Part shown: positions 11,931 through 23,646 of the stretch, in pieces | Layout: the number at the start of each line of letters is the position of its first letter | Numbering within the stretch: position 1 is the stretch's first letter | Assembly: GCA_029962745.1 (NCBI GenBank) | Contig: CM057167.1 | Coordinates: forward strand, 20,527,102 to 20,591,101 | Direction of reading: 5' to 3' | Length of the DNA stretch: 64,000 bases | Source: Echinometra lucunter | Lineage: Eukaryota > Echinodermata > Echinoidea > Camarodonta > Echinometridae | Position numbers and translations under genes: made by a program | Notes under the pieces: generated by a model | The model's database searches: none | What the model saw: only the letters and a program-made list of their open reading frames with translations | Told to the model about the DNA's origin: nothing

Positions 11931-12785
11931 GAGGGCGCTTTTTTCAAAATGGCAGCCAATCCCATACCAAGTGTGTATATGGGTCAAATATGTAAATATT
12001 GGGCATGTTTGACCACTTTTTGCATTAGATTTGATTAAAGTTATTCATAAAGAAGCTACGTTGTATTACAGAATCTATAAAGTGGTCAAGAATGGGGGCG
12101 CTTTTTTTCAAAATGGCCGCCAAAATCCCATACCAAGTGTATATATGGGTCAAATGTGTAAATATGGGGCATGTTTGACCACTTTTTGCATTAGATTTGA
12201 TTAAAGTTATTCATAAAGAAGCTACGTTGTATTACAGAATCTATAAAAGTGGTCTAGAATGAGGGCGCTTTTTTCAAAATGGCCGCCAAAATCCAATATA
12301 AGTGTGTATATATGGGTGAAATAAGTATCTATAAGGCCTGCTTGCCCACTTTTTGCGTTAGTTTTGATTAGAGTTATATCTAAAGAAGCTACCTTTATAC
12401 TACAGAATCTTTATGGTGGTCCAGAATGAGGGCGCTTTTCAAAATGGCCGCCAAAATCCCATTTGAAAGGATTTAGATATGGGTCAAATAAGCATTTATG
12501 AGGTATGTTTGACCACTTTTTGCATTAGTTTTGATCAGAATTATTCCGAAAAAGAAGCTACGTACAGAATGATCTAATATGAGGGCCCTTTTCAAAATGG
12601 CTGCCAAAATCCCGTATAAAGTGTATATATGGGTTAAAAAGCATTTATGAAGTGCTTTTGACCACTTTTTGCATTATTTCTAATTAAAGTTATTCAAAAA
12701 AGCTACATGTATAACACATAATCTATAAAGTGGTCCAAAATGAGAGCACTTTTCAAAACGGCCACCAAATTCCAGTGCAGTATTA
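11931..12785 (+). repeat. left-arm tandem repeat, about 6 units of ~165 bp
   Basis: Unit starts are marked by GAGGGCGCTTTTTTCAAAAT-like blocks near 11932, 12092, 12264, 12427, 12580 and 12743. The first units are almost identical, while the inner ones are more diverged and partly shortened. Divergence grows toward the centre of the element. Confidence 0.85.
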
Positions 12786-14049
12786 TTTGCTAGTCTAACG
12801 AATGAGGCTATGAAGCAAATTTGTCTAGATTCAAATTAGGCTTGTTCACATATTTGCAAGAAAAAGAAGTGATTAATACATATAAAGCTATCAATGGAGG
12901 AAATTTTCAAAGTGGCTACCATATTGTTGTTTTATATATTGTTCATTTGGTTCAAAACAAGAAATCAGATCTTAGAAAGATTTACTTAAGTTGCTTTTCT
13001 ATTTCTAAGTTGGTAAAACATTACAAAAATGGAAACTCTCATTAAAACCTGAAGTGTGTTAAACCTTTGATGAGGAGTTGTCATTTTTTTTCAAATAGTA
13101 TACCTGTGCGGGAAATTAAATAATTGTGGTTTTGGGTTGTTTTTGTTTTTGTTTTGTTTTGTTTTTTTTTTTACGACCTTCATGAAAGAAGAGGAAACAA
13201 GAAATTATGTTGGATTATGACTTATTAAATAATAGATAAATAACTATTAAAAGAAAAATAAGTAGAACCGTAACATTCTCGAAAACCACTTGATCCGTGT
13301 AATGTTTCCCAAATACAGCAAATGTCGGGTTATTATGTAAGAGGAATATGACCAGTTCAGTCAAGACAAAGGCCTGCATGGAATAAACTTCATGATGTGT
13401 TACTGGATGAATTGTCAAAAGTAAACAAACTTAAAAGAAATTAGAGTAAGATATGATCTCTTGTTTTGAAACAAAATGAACAAAATATAAAACAACATTA
13501 TGCAATCTTTGATCAAGATAGCAATACATGTATTTATATCCAAGGAATCAACAACAACAAAAGGAACAAAAACAAAAATGAGAATGAAAAGGGCAGTTAT
13601 GAACTTGTCATACCCCCCCCCCCCCCTCAAACTTATAATATTTTGGTAGAACTTGAAAATCTTTGTGACATAACAGCGAAAGTTACAAGTTACATGTACC
13701 TTAACTTTTGCACAAATCTTACAAGTTAAGGAGGCATTTTCCTAGGTGAGGGGTCTTTTTTATGTATTCTTGAATATCCTACATAAAGATACAAATTATT
13801 TAGAGAAATTGGAGAAGTATTAAGTGTTGAAAATGTACTTCCGTCAGTATTATTTTATAATAAACAGAAAACATCAACAAGTTATTGTGATGACCTTCAA
13901 TTAAAATATTATTGCAGTTGTGATGGGCATTGTGAATGTGAATACTATACTGCTGACAATCCTCAAATAATTACGAAGAGTTTCATAAAGAAATTATATC
14001 AATATTTCAATGTATTTTTGTTTGCTGATTCATTTTCTTGTCATTCGTC
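12786..14049. other. AT-rich middle of the fold-back element
   Basis: No transposase or other domain was recognised. The longest frames (12821-13045 plus, 13215-13418 and 13415-13630 minus) are AT-driven and hydrophobic or lysine-rich. A 14-base poly-C run lies at 13613-13626. Confidence 0.55.
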
Positions 14050-14752
14050 AAATTTGGGGGGCCATTCTGAAAAGCGGCCTTATTGATGGCCTTGTCTTTT
14101 TGTCAGTAACGTAGTATATTGTTGCACATAAATGGGAACAAAACTAATTTAAATCTAGATAAATGTATCTGCTTCTTAGTGTTGTTACTTAGACTCGCAA
14201 ATTAGATGTTACATTGGAATTTGGCGGCCATTTTGAAAAGCGGCCTCCTTTGGACCTTTTCATAGATTTATTTTTTTTATTTTTTTTTACACATGTAGCT
14301 TCTTTTAGAATTATTTTAATTAGAAATAATGCAAAAGTGGTCAAAAGTACCTCATAAATGTTTTTTAATCCATATTGAAATAACTTTATATGGGATTTTG
14401 GCGGCCATTTTGAAAAGCGCCCTCATTCTGGACCACTTTATAGATTATGAAATACAAGCGTAGCTTCTGTATATATAACTCTAATCAAAACTAATGCAAA
14501 ATGTGGTCAAACATGCCTCATAGATACTTATTTAACACATATACACACTTTATACGGGATTTTGGCGGCCATTTTGAAGAGCGCCCTCATTTTGGACCAC
14601 TTTTATAAATTCTGTAATACAACGTAGCTTCTTTATGAATAACTTTAATCAAATCTATTGCAAAAAGTGGTCAAACATGCCCCATATTTACATATTTAAC
14701 CCATTTACACACTTTATATGGGATTCTGGCGGCCATTTTGAAAAAGCGCCCT
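14050..14752 (-). repeat. right-arm tandem repeat, about 5 units
   Basis: These units are the inverted counterparts of the left arm. GGCGGCCATTTTGAAAAGCG-like blocks occur near 14056, 14222, 14400, 14563 and 14728, and the outermost unit runs into the terminal segment. Confidence 0.85.
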
Positions 14753-14883
14753 CACGGAAAAGTTCTCAGGATACAGCCTGTTTTCCTCGAATATTCTTGT
14801 TCAGCATGAAAAACTGGTCTAGAAAAATCACATGAGAATTTCTCCTTCTCCAGGTGGCACCTCCCTCAATTATAACCCGGACT

Positions 14884-15224
14884 ATAAGGGCTTTAAAGAA
14901 AATGAATTAGAATTTTTGTGTAGGTGCCCCATTTTGTGTATTCAGTTAAGTTTGGGTGTTTTCCTAATAAGTACGTTAACGAAATTCTCCCATAAAATTA
15001 GAAATGGAAAAACATTCCTCTCTGCTTGAAAGCATGAGATGAGAAGGGAAAATCAACTGAAAAACTATCGATGAAACCTAAAGTCAGTTAGATACATGTA
15101 TAATTCGAGAAAGATGTAATCGAGGGTTTTGAAGATAGGAGGTCGTTTTCATAATTATCCTTGTCCGTGACTACTAAAACTACTATACTATTTCAGTCAT
15201 TATGAAATTACTATTACTATACTG
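14884..15224. other. spacer after fold-back element
   Basis: About 340 bases of AT-rich unique DNA with no supported gene or element. Confidence 0.5.
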
Positions 15225-15494
15225 CTCCTGCTACTATTGCTACATAAAGTAGTACTATTACTACTACTGCTACCAGAAATACTACAATTACTGCTTCCAA
15301 TACTCAAACCAATACTAATGCACATACGGCATGTATGTGCATGTAATACTGCTGTTACTTCTATAATACTAATAGTACTAATATTACTACTACTACTACT
15401 ACTTCACCACCACAATGACTATGATACTGCTACTACTTCAGCTTCTGCTGCTTCTACCACCACCGACAACACTATTTCGGTATATGATATGTAT

Positions 15495-15536
<42 letters not shown>

Positions 15537-15542
15537 AATCAC

Positions 15543-15574
<32 letters not shown>

Positions 15575-15910
15575 CTTCTTCTTCTTCTTCTCCTCCTCCT
15601 CCCCTTCATCCCCATACTTCCCCTATCATTACCATTGTTTTATTACCACCACCACTACTACTACTACCACCACCTCCACAACCACTTATGCACTACTTTA
15701 CTACCACTACTATACTACCACCACTGCTACTACCACTAGTACTACTACTGCTACTGCTACTACTACTACTACTACTACTGCTACTACTACTGCTATTACT
15801 ACTACTACTGCTATTACTACTATTACTACTACTACTACTACTTCTACTTCTACTTCTACTACTTCTACTGATGCTATTAATAATTCTACCTCTTCTACTG
15901 ATAATGTAAT
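15225..15910. repeat. second (CTA)n/(CTT)n trinucleotide array
   Basis: CTA triplets with blocks of (TTC)n near 15545-15595, CCACCA and CTGCTA. The frames stay open because the triplet phase is kept (plus-strand frames 15237-15920 and 15415-15909). Low-complexity composition rules out a gene. Confidence 0.9.
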
Positions 15911-18008
15911 ACAAGTTTAGTTTCAAACCAAGGATTTAGAAAGTTCTATCAGCACCATATATACAACTCTTGCTCCAGCGACTATCGAAGTTCCTATTGT
16001 GATCTTCATGAATCCATCATAACCTCTGCCACTACCTTTGAAATCAGGAGCTATATTAATCATCTATAAAATATTAAGTGTATCATACAAAATTAATAAC
16101 GGATGACATTTTAGATCCCGTGTTATAATTTCCAATGAGAAAGTGACCTTTAAACTAAAAGGTTAATGTGTGGCAAGTTCTGGGAATTGTAAGCTGAATA
16201 ATTAATCATTCATGAAGATTTTAGCAACGCCCCTTTGCTAAAATCCTCTCACTTGTCATATCACTCATTATATCAAGAGATTTAATGACATAATTAACTC
16301 ATTTCGGGATTTCGGTCCAAATTCTCAACATCAAGATAATGCGTTAGAGTCATGTCGCCTCACCCCGTTTACGCTGTCACGTGTCACGTGCACTTTCTGA
16401 AAAGTGAACTACGCGTTGGAGATTATTTGTCTTTTAACTCTACCATAATAATGTCTTGAGTAATACGTCATAGTTTTTAGGATTAATTCAAATGGGTCTT
16501 CCCTCTTTTCATTTCTTGGTGATTTGTATTGGGTATTAAAAGTGGTCTTGTTTTCTTTCAAAAGTATTTGCAGTTACAACTGATATCATGTGCGCCTAAT
16601 AATCACTTTCTCTATTCTCTTTTAAAGCCGAAGGTCAGTTCTGAAATATGTATCTCCCGTCCCTCGAGATGATATAGTTCCATCCAACAAGAAAAAAATG
16701 AAACACTCCTATGAATTGACTGGGTAGCAATTTCAGCAAAGTAAGGCTCGAACGATCCAAGGGTTGTTCCTTATGCATGACGAATGCGAAAGACTTCTTA
16801 AAGGGCTACAGCCCTCCCCCTCCCCCTCCTCTGATCCCCGCCTAGTTCGATTCTCTTGAAATGTCAATTCAATAAAATCACTTACGAACATGATGAATAC
16901 CTCTCTCTTGATTCAGTTACTGTTTCCGTTCCATTTTCATGAAGAATGAATTTCTTGTACATGTTGTATGGTACATTCATTCATTCATTCATTCACACTT
17001 TGGGCAAATGTATTATGTATTTGGAAAAAAAACGGTGAAGCCTATTCACTGGTTTTTATGTGCAAGATCTCTTCTATTCTGTTTATGTTACTTTATGTTA
17101 CTTTATTTAATTTGATTCAATTTGTGTTAATAATGTGTCTATTTTGTTTGTTTGTTTAGTACTTTTATCTTTCTCTGGCCCTCTAGGAAGAACAGAGCCA
17201 TTTGAATAATGTCTCTGAATAGCGCTTCCAGCCATTTGATATATTGATGTGCATGTATTTTTTTGTTTGTATTGCTTTTTATATGGAAAATAAAACCAAC
17301 CAACCAACCCACCCCCCCCCCCCACACACACACAATATTTATACGCCGATTCTCAAAGTGTTGTCATTTAATATGGTAGACAAAATAATGATGTTTCCTT
17401 AAAGCTATTTCAAGAGGATGTATTACAAATATTGAATTGGCGCGACGTGTGTGAATTGATGTAATCTATACGTACATTTGATTAAAAATTGCATTTTCAG
17501 GGCTCTGTGTTAAAAAGAGTGGCGACTGATTCAAACTGATCGCGATTTGATATCAATCACAGCTCGTATCCCCATTTGAATTAATCGCAAAAAAAATCTT
17601 GATAAGACGGGGCCCCAGGTTTCACAATATTGTGCTATCATACCGTGCTTTGATCTGGGATTGTGTTGTAGTCTTGGCAAGTCCCGTTTTGATAAAAGGA
17701 CAATTAATTCATTTGTTTGATTAACATTGTATGTAATATTGAAACGTTGACAATGGAACTGCAATTCATTTGAAAAAGCTGATTGACTTCCAAACTTTAT
17801 CTGGTCGTGGAGTGATATTCATAATGTGGTTTAATCGCAACGTGACGAGAAAGAAAATGTAAGAGGTAAATGCAAACGGGGTTGCCATGTTAACTGCCAT
17901 TAATTTTGCAATAAACTGTTGCGATGAAACGCAGCATACTGGCAAGTGTGTCAGATGTTACTATACAATTACTCTTTATATACCAGTCACACTTACCAGA
18001 CTACCACC
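15911..18008. other. intergenic DNA, no gene seen
   Basis: Two overlapping-range CACGTG E-boxes lie at 16378-16383 and 16385-16390, and a small perfect hairpin (GATTTTAGCAA / TTGCTAAAATC) at about 16218-16246. An (ATTC)n run lies at about 16975-16997, and a poly-C run followed by (CA)n at 17310-17335. No coding region is supported. Confidence 0.5.
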
Positions 18009-18150
18009 AGGGGAGCATTTCATGAAGAGTCTTGTCGATGATTTTCATTGACCAATTGGCTCTCAGCCAATCAGATGCGAGGATTTTCAGTAGCTTATAA
18101 CAGCTGTCTATGAAAATCACTGACAGAGCTCTCCGTGAAACGCTCCCCTG
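18009..18150. mobile_element. fold-back MITE, diverged relative of the CCCCGTTTCATAAA family
   Basis: The ends are inverted: AGGGGAGCATTTCATGAAG on the left and CTCCGTGAAACGCTCCCCT on the right. The centre contains GCTCTCAGCCAATCAGATG followed by a TTTTCAGTAGCTTATAAC stretch, shared with the elements at 7322 and 18255. Confidence 0.75.
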
Positions 18151-18254
18151 ATCGCCGATAGACATGACAGAATAAACAGAAAATTACACGAAATGAAAAG
18201 GAATCGGTCCGTTTCGGAATCATCTTGACCGATCTATCGTCAGGAGAATGACCT

Positions 18255-18403
18255 GGGCCCCGTTCCATAAAACTTGTTATCAGCAACAACTGCCACATTT
18301 CTATGACAAATTTGCTCTAAGCCAATCAGATACAAGAATTTCAGTAGCTTAGAACAGTTATTGCAACTTTGTTATTGATAACAAATTTTATGAAATGGGG
18401 CCC
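18255..18403. mobile_element. fold-back MITE (CCCCGTTTCATAAAAC type), second copy
   Basis: The element is nearly identical to that at 7322-7468, with the same inverted ends and internal AACTGCCACATTTCTATGAC. The two copies differ at scattered sites only. Confidence 0.85.
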
Positions 18404-18756
18404 TGGGCCTTCTTGCATAAAAAAAAAAGTTGCGATTCAACGTAACTAAAATGATTATACGCAACTTGATTTGTAACCAATCAGGATTAAGTATTCGGGA
18501 CTTGCGTTTAATCAGCTAAAGTTGAAATATCCATGCACTGATGTAGATTAACATTACTATTATCAACAAAACATTTCAAATGTGCAGTATAGTTTTTGCC
18601 AACAATTTAATTGATACTATGAGGAATACAGTCAATTTCCCCCCCCCCCCCCCTCAAAAAAAAGAGGAAATCTTTGGGCACTACATTTAGCTGTTCATAG
18701 TTACGTCGTTCTCAAAATCATGCGTAACTTTACGCAAAGCTTTGTGAAACACTCCA
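18404..18756. mobile_element. probable fold-back MITE, gcataaa/ttacgc type
   Basis: The left side has CTTCTTGCATAAA followed by GTTGCG and AACGTAAC. The right side has GTTACGTCG, GCGTAACTTTACGC and CTTTGTGAAACACTCCAAG. These pair imperfectly as inverted repeats and resemble the element at 29896-30221. A 13-base poly-C run lies inside at about 18641. Confidence 0.5.
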
Positions 18757-19325
18757 AGACAACTTTGTGGTACACAACAGAATTTAGAAGTCTATGGTAA
18801 AAATTTACCCCAAAAAATAAAAATGTGTGGAGACGGGTTTAACAATTTGGCTCGCTCTCTTGTTTTGTGCTGACGTTGATTAACTGCGTTCATATTTTGT
18901 TTTTTATATTTTGATTGTTCATAATTTGTTTGTTGTTTTTCTTTACACTTGGAAGTCTGAATGTCATCAATGTAAATGAAAGTGCGCTTGAATTGAATGA
19001 AAACGTGACAGGCAGGAGAGATGAATTAATAAAGATTATTCAGCATTCATTTGTTGAACTCAAATAAAACATTTTTGTTTTTCCTTTTGTGTTTCTTTAC
19101 AATTTGTACGGCTTGTGAAATGATGAAGAGTTTCACAACAAAGGAACGATGAGGGGGGTAAAGAAAGTGTAGAAGTCATTGAATTCATGTAGGCGTTGGA
19201 GAGAGCGCGAGGGAGAAAGCGAGCGAGAGAGAGAGAATACCAAAGAGCTAAAGGAAGACGTGATATTTCAACAAGCATTGATATCTAAAATCAACGTAAT
19301 TCACAACCAGAACATTTGTCATGTT
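18757..19325. other. intergenic DNA, no gene seen
   Basis: AT-rich with a GA-rich patch at 19200-19235. No gene or element boundaries were recognised. Confidence 0.5.
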
Positions 19326-19404
19326 TGTCATGACATTAACTCTCTCCTGTTATAATAATTAGGGAGTTTTCGCAAACCACGACGCGACCCGTAGTCGAGG
19401 GTGT

Positions 19405-20140
19405 CGCGTGCACATGCTCAAATCCGAAAGAACAAAAATCTTTGCCAAGATTATTTTGTCCGACATGTCCAGTGTACTTCTCTTTTTTTGGCAAGCTACT
19501 CCTATTTGGTGTAACTCTGATGTGAAAATTGGAGGAAAGGGTATATTTTTAAAAGAATGGTGGGATAATGGTATTCGTTTTATAAACGATTTATTAGATG
19601 ACCAAGAACATATTTTAGTAAGAGAAGAGTGTGAAAACAAGTTTTCAATCAAATTTCAGTTTCTGCATTATTATGCACTCTGTTAAATCATTAAATGCAA
19701 AAATAAACCTCAGTTAGAAAGTTGTAATATGAAAGTAAATGAACCATTATGCCCTGCATATGTTTCAAACTTATTGAAAGATAAAAAAAAAAAAGGAGGT
19801 AGACATATTTATCAAATCATGTTGAAAGAAAGTGACGATCATTTGAATATACTATGTAATAGGTATGATAGGTGGCACGCAGATGGTATAGTATTTTGAT
19901 GATAAATACATCCAATATTATTTTAGGGCGTTGTTTCGGTGTACAATGCATACAACAGTACGGTATTTTCAGTACAGACTTTTGAATAGAATATTGTATT
20001 TGAATAAAGATCTTGTGAAATTCAAAATAAATATAGATAGGAAGTGTTCCTTTTGTGGAAGAGAAGACGAAGATATTGTACATTTTTTCTACTCTTGTAA
20101 CGGAACTAAATTGATATGGGGTTGTTTGATTGATTGGTTA
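19405..20140 (+). pseudogene. LINE reverse-transcriptase ORF, C-terminal part (5' segment)
   Basis: The translation gives TPIWCNSDVKIGGKGIFLKE and KEWWDNGIRFINDLLDD (from 19408), then a second frame from 19693 with GGRHIYQIML, then a third frame from 19931 with RYFQYRLLNRILYLNKDL and CSFCGREDEDIVHFFYSC. These are typical of the region after the polymerase domain in L1/Tx1-like LINE ORF2 proteins, including the zf-RVT Cys/His cluster (C-x2-C-x7-H-x4-C). The last product stops making sense at CLIDWL, where the inner element begins. At least two frameshifts and internal stops show it is dead. The polymerase core and endonuclease are missing upstream. Confidence 0.8.
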
Positions 20141-20154
20141 TATCGTCGCCGATA

Positions 20155-20475
20155 TCACGAACCGGCACAATAACCATTTTACGTGTAAATTTTGGGTTTT
20201 GAGGTTTTTACATATTATGAAAGGCAATGTAAAAATCTACATGTTCACCAAATTTCAGTTCCTGATCTTGATTATTTTTCGAGATAAAGGCATTGTTAAA
20301 AATCACCTGTGTCCAAAAATTCCCGATTCTGCGAAATTTGGACTTCACGAACCGGCACTCTTAACTGAGTGCCACTTCGTGAAATCCGAACAGCAGCGCG
20401 CGTGTTTTACGTTAATGCGCGTAGATGCAACATGTCTTCTCTACATTTGGAGCTGTGGTTTCACGAACTGGCACT
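20155..20475. repeat. subterminal TTCACGAACYGRCAC motifs, left end
   Basis: Copies occur near 20156 (plus), 20343 (plus), 20371 (inverted, GTGCCACTTCGTGAA) and 20460 (plus). They lie in an otherwise unique region. Clusters of short motifs near element ends are often binding sites for the element's own transposase; that role is inference here. Confidence 0.7.
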
Positions 20476-21246
20476 GAATAGGAATTATTCCCGTTTTCAT
20501 CGTTTTCACTGATGTAGAAGTAAGTAGAATGTCATTTTAAAGTATTATTATATTGAAGGTGTGATGATCTGCCCATAATATGTTTCTTTTTAACCTAGAA
20601 CCGAAGCAAAGCACAAAAACAAATCACTTTTCCCCCAAGCGATCCATGTAGTCCCGCACATTGCGAATAATGGCTTCCTCGAGGATGGGTTTCATAATCT
20701 GTCTAAGAGTAAGACTCAGGAGTAAGACGCCTCGTACAATCCAAATCATTGTGATTCATGTACTATTGAATGATAATATAAGATGATAATGATGATAATA
20801 ATACTGATGATAACGATAATGACGATGATAACCTGGCTGTAGTCTAGATCCCTGCAGATTTTTTTTCGGGGGGGGGAGGGGGGCAAGAATATAACAACAA
20901 AGGGGTTTAAACAAAAAAGTATCAAAAGTATCTAAACAAAGGAGCCAATGATGGGCATAGAGAGATTTGATGCAATCTTTGGGGGATTTGGGGGGAATTT
21001 TTTGGTAAAGAATGTAAAGTCTTAAGAATTTCTGGGGGATCGGAGGCAACACTGCATGCCATTATTAACTTCTAAGTTCTGGCATTACTAGGTTTTTAAA
21101 AAATACATGTATGGATATTGCTGATACTTTGTAGGGCCTACTGGAGGTCTTAGTTACTTTAGTAATTCAACATCTACTTCAGATTGACCCCTCTTTTTGA
21201 AGACAGATCTGTATTCTGTAAATCTATATTTTCTTTCAATATGACA

Positions 21247-22158
21247 GGGCTTGGACCAATTAAATCATCAGAGTGAGAGCTTATCCTTGGTCAGAACTTC
21301 TAATACGCATGTAATTGGACTGAGGAGGGGTGTTCATGGGAACAGTTCACCAGAAAATGTGAAACCACTGGATCTGATAATTATGTCTTTGCAGATTGGG
21401 AGGTCTTATAATTGTTAAAGATGTAATAAAAGTAATTCGATATCTTATCCACCCAAAGAGGATTTTAAAAAAATACATTTTGTTCTCTTACCACAGTAAA
21501 GAATAAACAACAGTCTAAAGGTAGGCTTGTTCATTGTTCAGTCAAAAATATTATGAACATGTTTTGTTTCTTTCTTTCAGAGTCTGCATAGTGTGTGGTC
21601 TTTTATCAGAAAGGTGAAATATGAAAAGGTAAGGTCCTCTATTTACTTTGTTGAGTTTTTTTAAAATAATCTAATTAAAAAAATCAATCACCCTCGGCTC
21701 TTTTCTTAATTTCATTTGGTCATCTTAATGTTAACAGCGGATAAATCTTTTTCATAAACTGTTTTTGCTCATGATTCGTAGAGTAAAACTATAGATGTAA
21801 AGTTGGCAAGCTTCAGGTGTAGGACTATATACTTTCTGTGAAAGGTTCGTCACCTGAGATGAAAACCTCTGTTTTTCTCTCCCATCTTTATTTCCAAAAT
21901 AGAACATTTTGATGTACTTGGCAAGTGGAAAAGAGATGGCTGCCTATGTTAATGTTGGACCTCATGTGTCATCCAAGAGAAAGCCCACTCCAAAGATAAG
22001 AAGGGAACACTAGTAAGGTTGAGAAGAAGGAATAGATGGTGGACGGGAAAGTTCTCAACGTGGTCATCATGATAGGCCCAACACAAACCACATTTTCAGA
22101 TGACAGTGATGATGACGAGGATGACGAGGATCACATTCAGTATCATATCAGCAATTGG
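21247..22158 (+). other. possible cargo exons inside the inner element
   Basis: Several short open stretches have plausible splice borders. One is 21258-21418, after a GACAG acceptor and ending in a stop (57 codons). Another is 21581-21631, between TTTCTTTCAG and GTAAGG. A third is 21895-22010, an open run containing SGKEMAAYVNVGPHVSSKRK that runs into GTAAGG. The last is 22099-22158, between TTTTCAG and GTAAGC and rich in Asp/Glu (SDDSDDDEDDED). The phases do not join into one clean frame, so this may be a decayed or wrongly parsed gene. No domain is recognised. Confidence 0.25.
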
Positions 22159-22630
22159 TAAGCAAATATACTTCTCTGTAATAATGATATACAAGGGTTA
22201 TGCTGTGATGTTAACCCCTTGTGTATTCCATTCTTCCTGTTACTTTGAACACGAAAATAATCGTAATCGAGAAAAAAAATATTGTGTTCATTCACTCATC
22301 TTGGCAAATACATTTTACGGCAATTAATCATTTCATCATTTTTTTATTTGTTTCTGTTCTAAGGTCGAAAGGTTGAGAGGTATTATTATGTAAGCCATAT
22401 TCTTGGTTATATATTTCTGAAAAGCAATAATCTAGAAAATGATGGATAAAACTGAAAATTGTATTGGTTTCTTTTCATATTGCCATCAGATTATGTATCA
22501 CTTTTTCCCCCACTTTCATTCTCATTTGTTAGGCTGTGCCGCCAACAAGGTCGTCACTATAAATGTATCTCTACCTGCTGAGGTTTGTGCTAGGAACATC
22601 AATGCTTATAATGGAACATCCCTGATGATA

Positions 22631-23170
22631 ACGAAACATCCAGGACCTAGCAACATCCCTGCTAATGATAAAACACATCCAGGACCCAGCAACATCCCTG
22701 CTAATGGTGAAACACATCCAGGACCTAGCAACATCCCTGCTAATGGTGAAACACATCCAGGACCTGGCAACATCCCTGCTAATGTTGAAACACATGGTGA
22801 AACACATCCAGGACCTAGCGATATCCCTGGCAACATCCCTGCTTATGGTGAAACACATCCAGGACCTGGCAACATCCCTGCTAATGTTGAAACACATGGT
22901 GAAACACATCCAGGACCTAGCGATATCCCTGGCAACATCCCTGCTTATGGTGAAACACATCCAGGGACCTAGCAACAACCCCGCTAATGATAAAACACAT
23001 CCAGGACCTATCAACATCCCTGCTGATGGTGAAACACATCCTGGACCTAGCAACATCCCTGCTAATGATCACTCACATCCAGGACCTAGCAACATCCCTG
23101 CTAATGGTGAAACACACCCAGGACCTAGCAACATCCATGTTAATGATGTAACACATTCAGGACCTTTGAC
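22631..23170. repeat. 39-bp minisatellite, about 13 units
   Basis: Units read AACACATCCAGGACCTAGCA followed by ACATCCCTGCTAATGGTGA. As 39 is a multiple of three, every frame without a stop remains open: one plus frame gives THPGPSNIPANGE repeats, another HIQDLATSLLMVK, and the minus strand RDVARSWMCFTIS. Units four to seven form a repeated higher-order pair with a GATATCCCTGG insertion. One extra G near 22963 (CCAGGGACC) shifts the frame. A 22439-22972 plus-strand frame reads into the repeat from an AT-rich intron-like lead, so coding is possible but unproven. Confidence 0.9.
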
Positions 23171-23447
23171 TTTCCAAGTTAATAGTAACAGTTAGTTTTT
23201 CATATTTAATAACATCAATGAAACAGAATATAACATTTACGAAAGGGTAACTTCAAGCTGATTTGGAATTTCAGTTGAATTAAATAAGCTTACCAGCAGC
23301 ACTGCTCACCAGCTATAAGTCAGGACATGGTTTTATCATGGACCCTAGTATGGTTTTATTTGAGTGCAAACAGTTTGATTCATACTCTTAGATATTAATA
23401 CCTATTCATTTATTTCAAGTTGTCCTATTCTTTTACACCTTTTTAAG

Positions 23448-23598
23448 TATGGATACATTGACCTCATCATAAACCACATCAGAAGAAAATTCACAAAAAG
23501 AAGGAAAATACTCGCCAACAGGCAAATGAAACAAGTCATTAAATTTTCAGAAATGCGGAACTTCTGCGTGGACATGGTGTGTTATCTGACAAGGAATA
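23448..23598 (+). other. possible exon
   Basis: An open stretch starts after a CCTTTTTAAG acceptor-like border and ends at AATAG/GTAAAT, a donor-like border. It encodes a basic peptide with YGYIDLIINHIRRKFTKRRK and later NFCVDMVCYLTRN. It might be another exon of a gene carried by the inner element. I recognise no domain. Confidence 0.25.
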
Positions 23599-23646
23599 GG
23601 TAAATAATGAGGTTATTTAAGCTATTAATGCACAGGGTTGCTTTTG

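Larger units (their letters stand above)
11801..14883. mobile_element. fold-back transposon with tandem-repeated inverted arms
   Basis: The ends are inverted copies beginning TAGTCCGGGTTATAATTGAG and continuing for about 130 bases (11801-11930 and 14753-14883). Inside each end lie tandem units of about 165 bases, about six on the left and five on the right in inverted orientation. Each unit has a CAAAATGGCCGCCAAAATCC block, a TTTGACCACTTTTTGCA block and an AAGAAGCTACGTTGTA-like block. A 1.25-kb AT-rich middle separates the arms and encodes nothing I recognise. The flanks read TAA on both sides, which is a possible 3-base target duplication. The plan (long inverted repeats with tandem outer domains and a variable middle) is that of fold-back elements such as the TU elements described from sea urchins. 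It is non-autonomous. Confidence 0.88.

Noticed and set aside
12821..13045. A transposase in the middle of the fold-back element
   Set aside because: The 74-codon frame has no transposase motif and is AT-driven.
15237..15926. 227- and 164-codon plus-strand frames and a Ser-rich minus-strand frame
   Set aside because: They are the same triplet-array artefact as the first array.
22571..23195. CRISPR-like regular repeats
   Set aside because: Units are contiguous with no unique spacers, and the genome is animal; it is a minisatellite.
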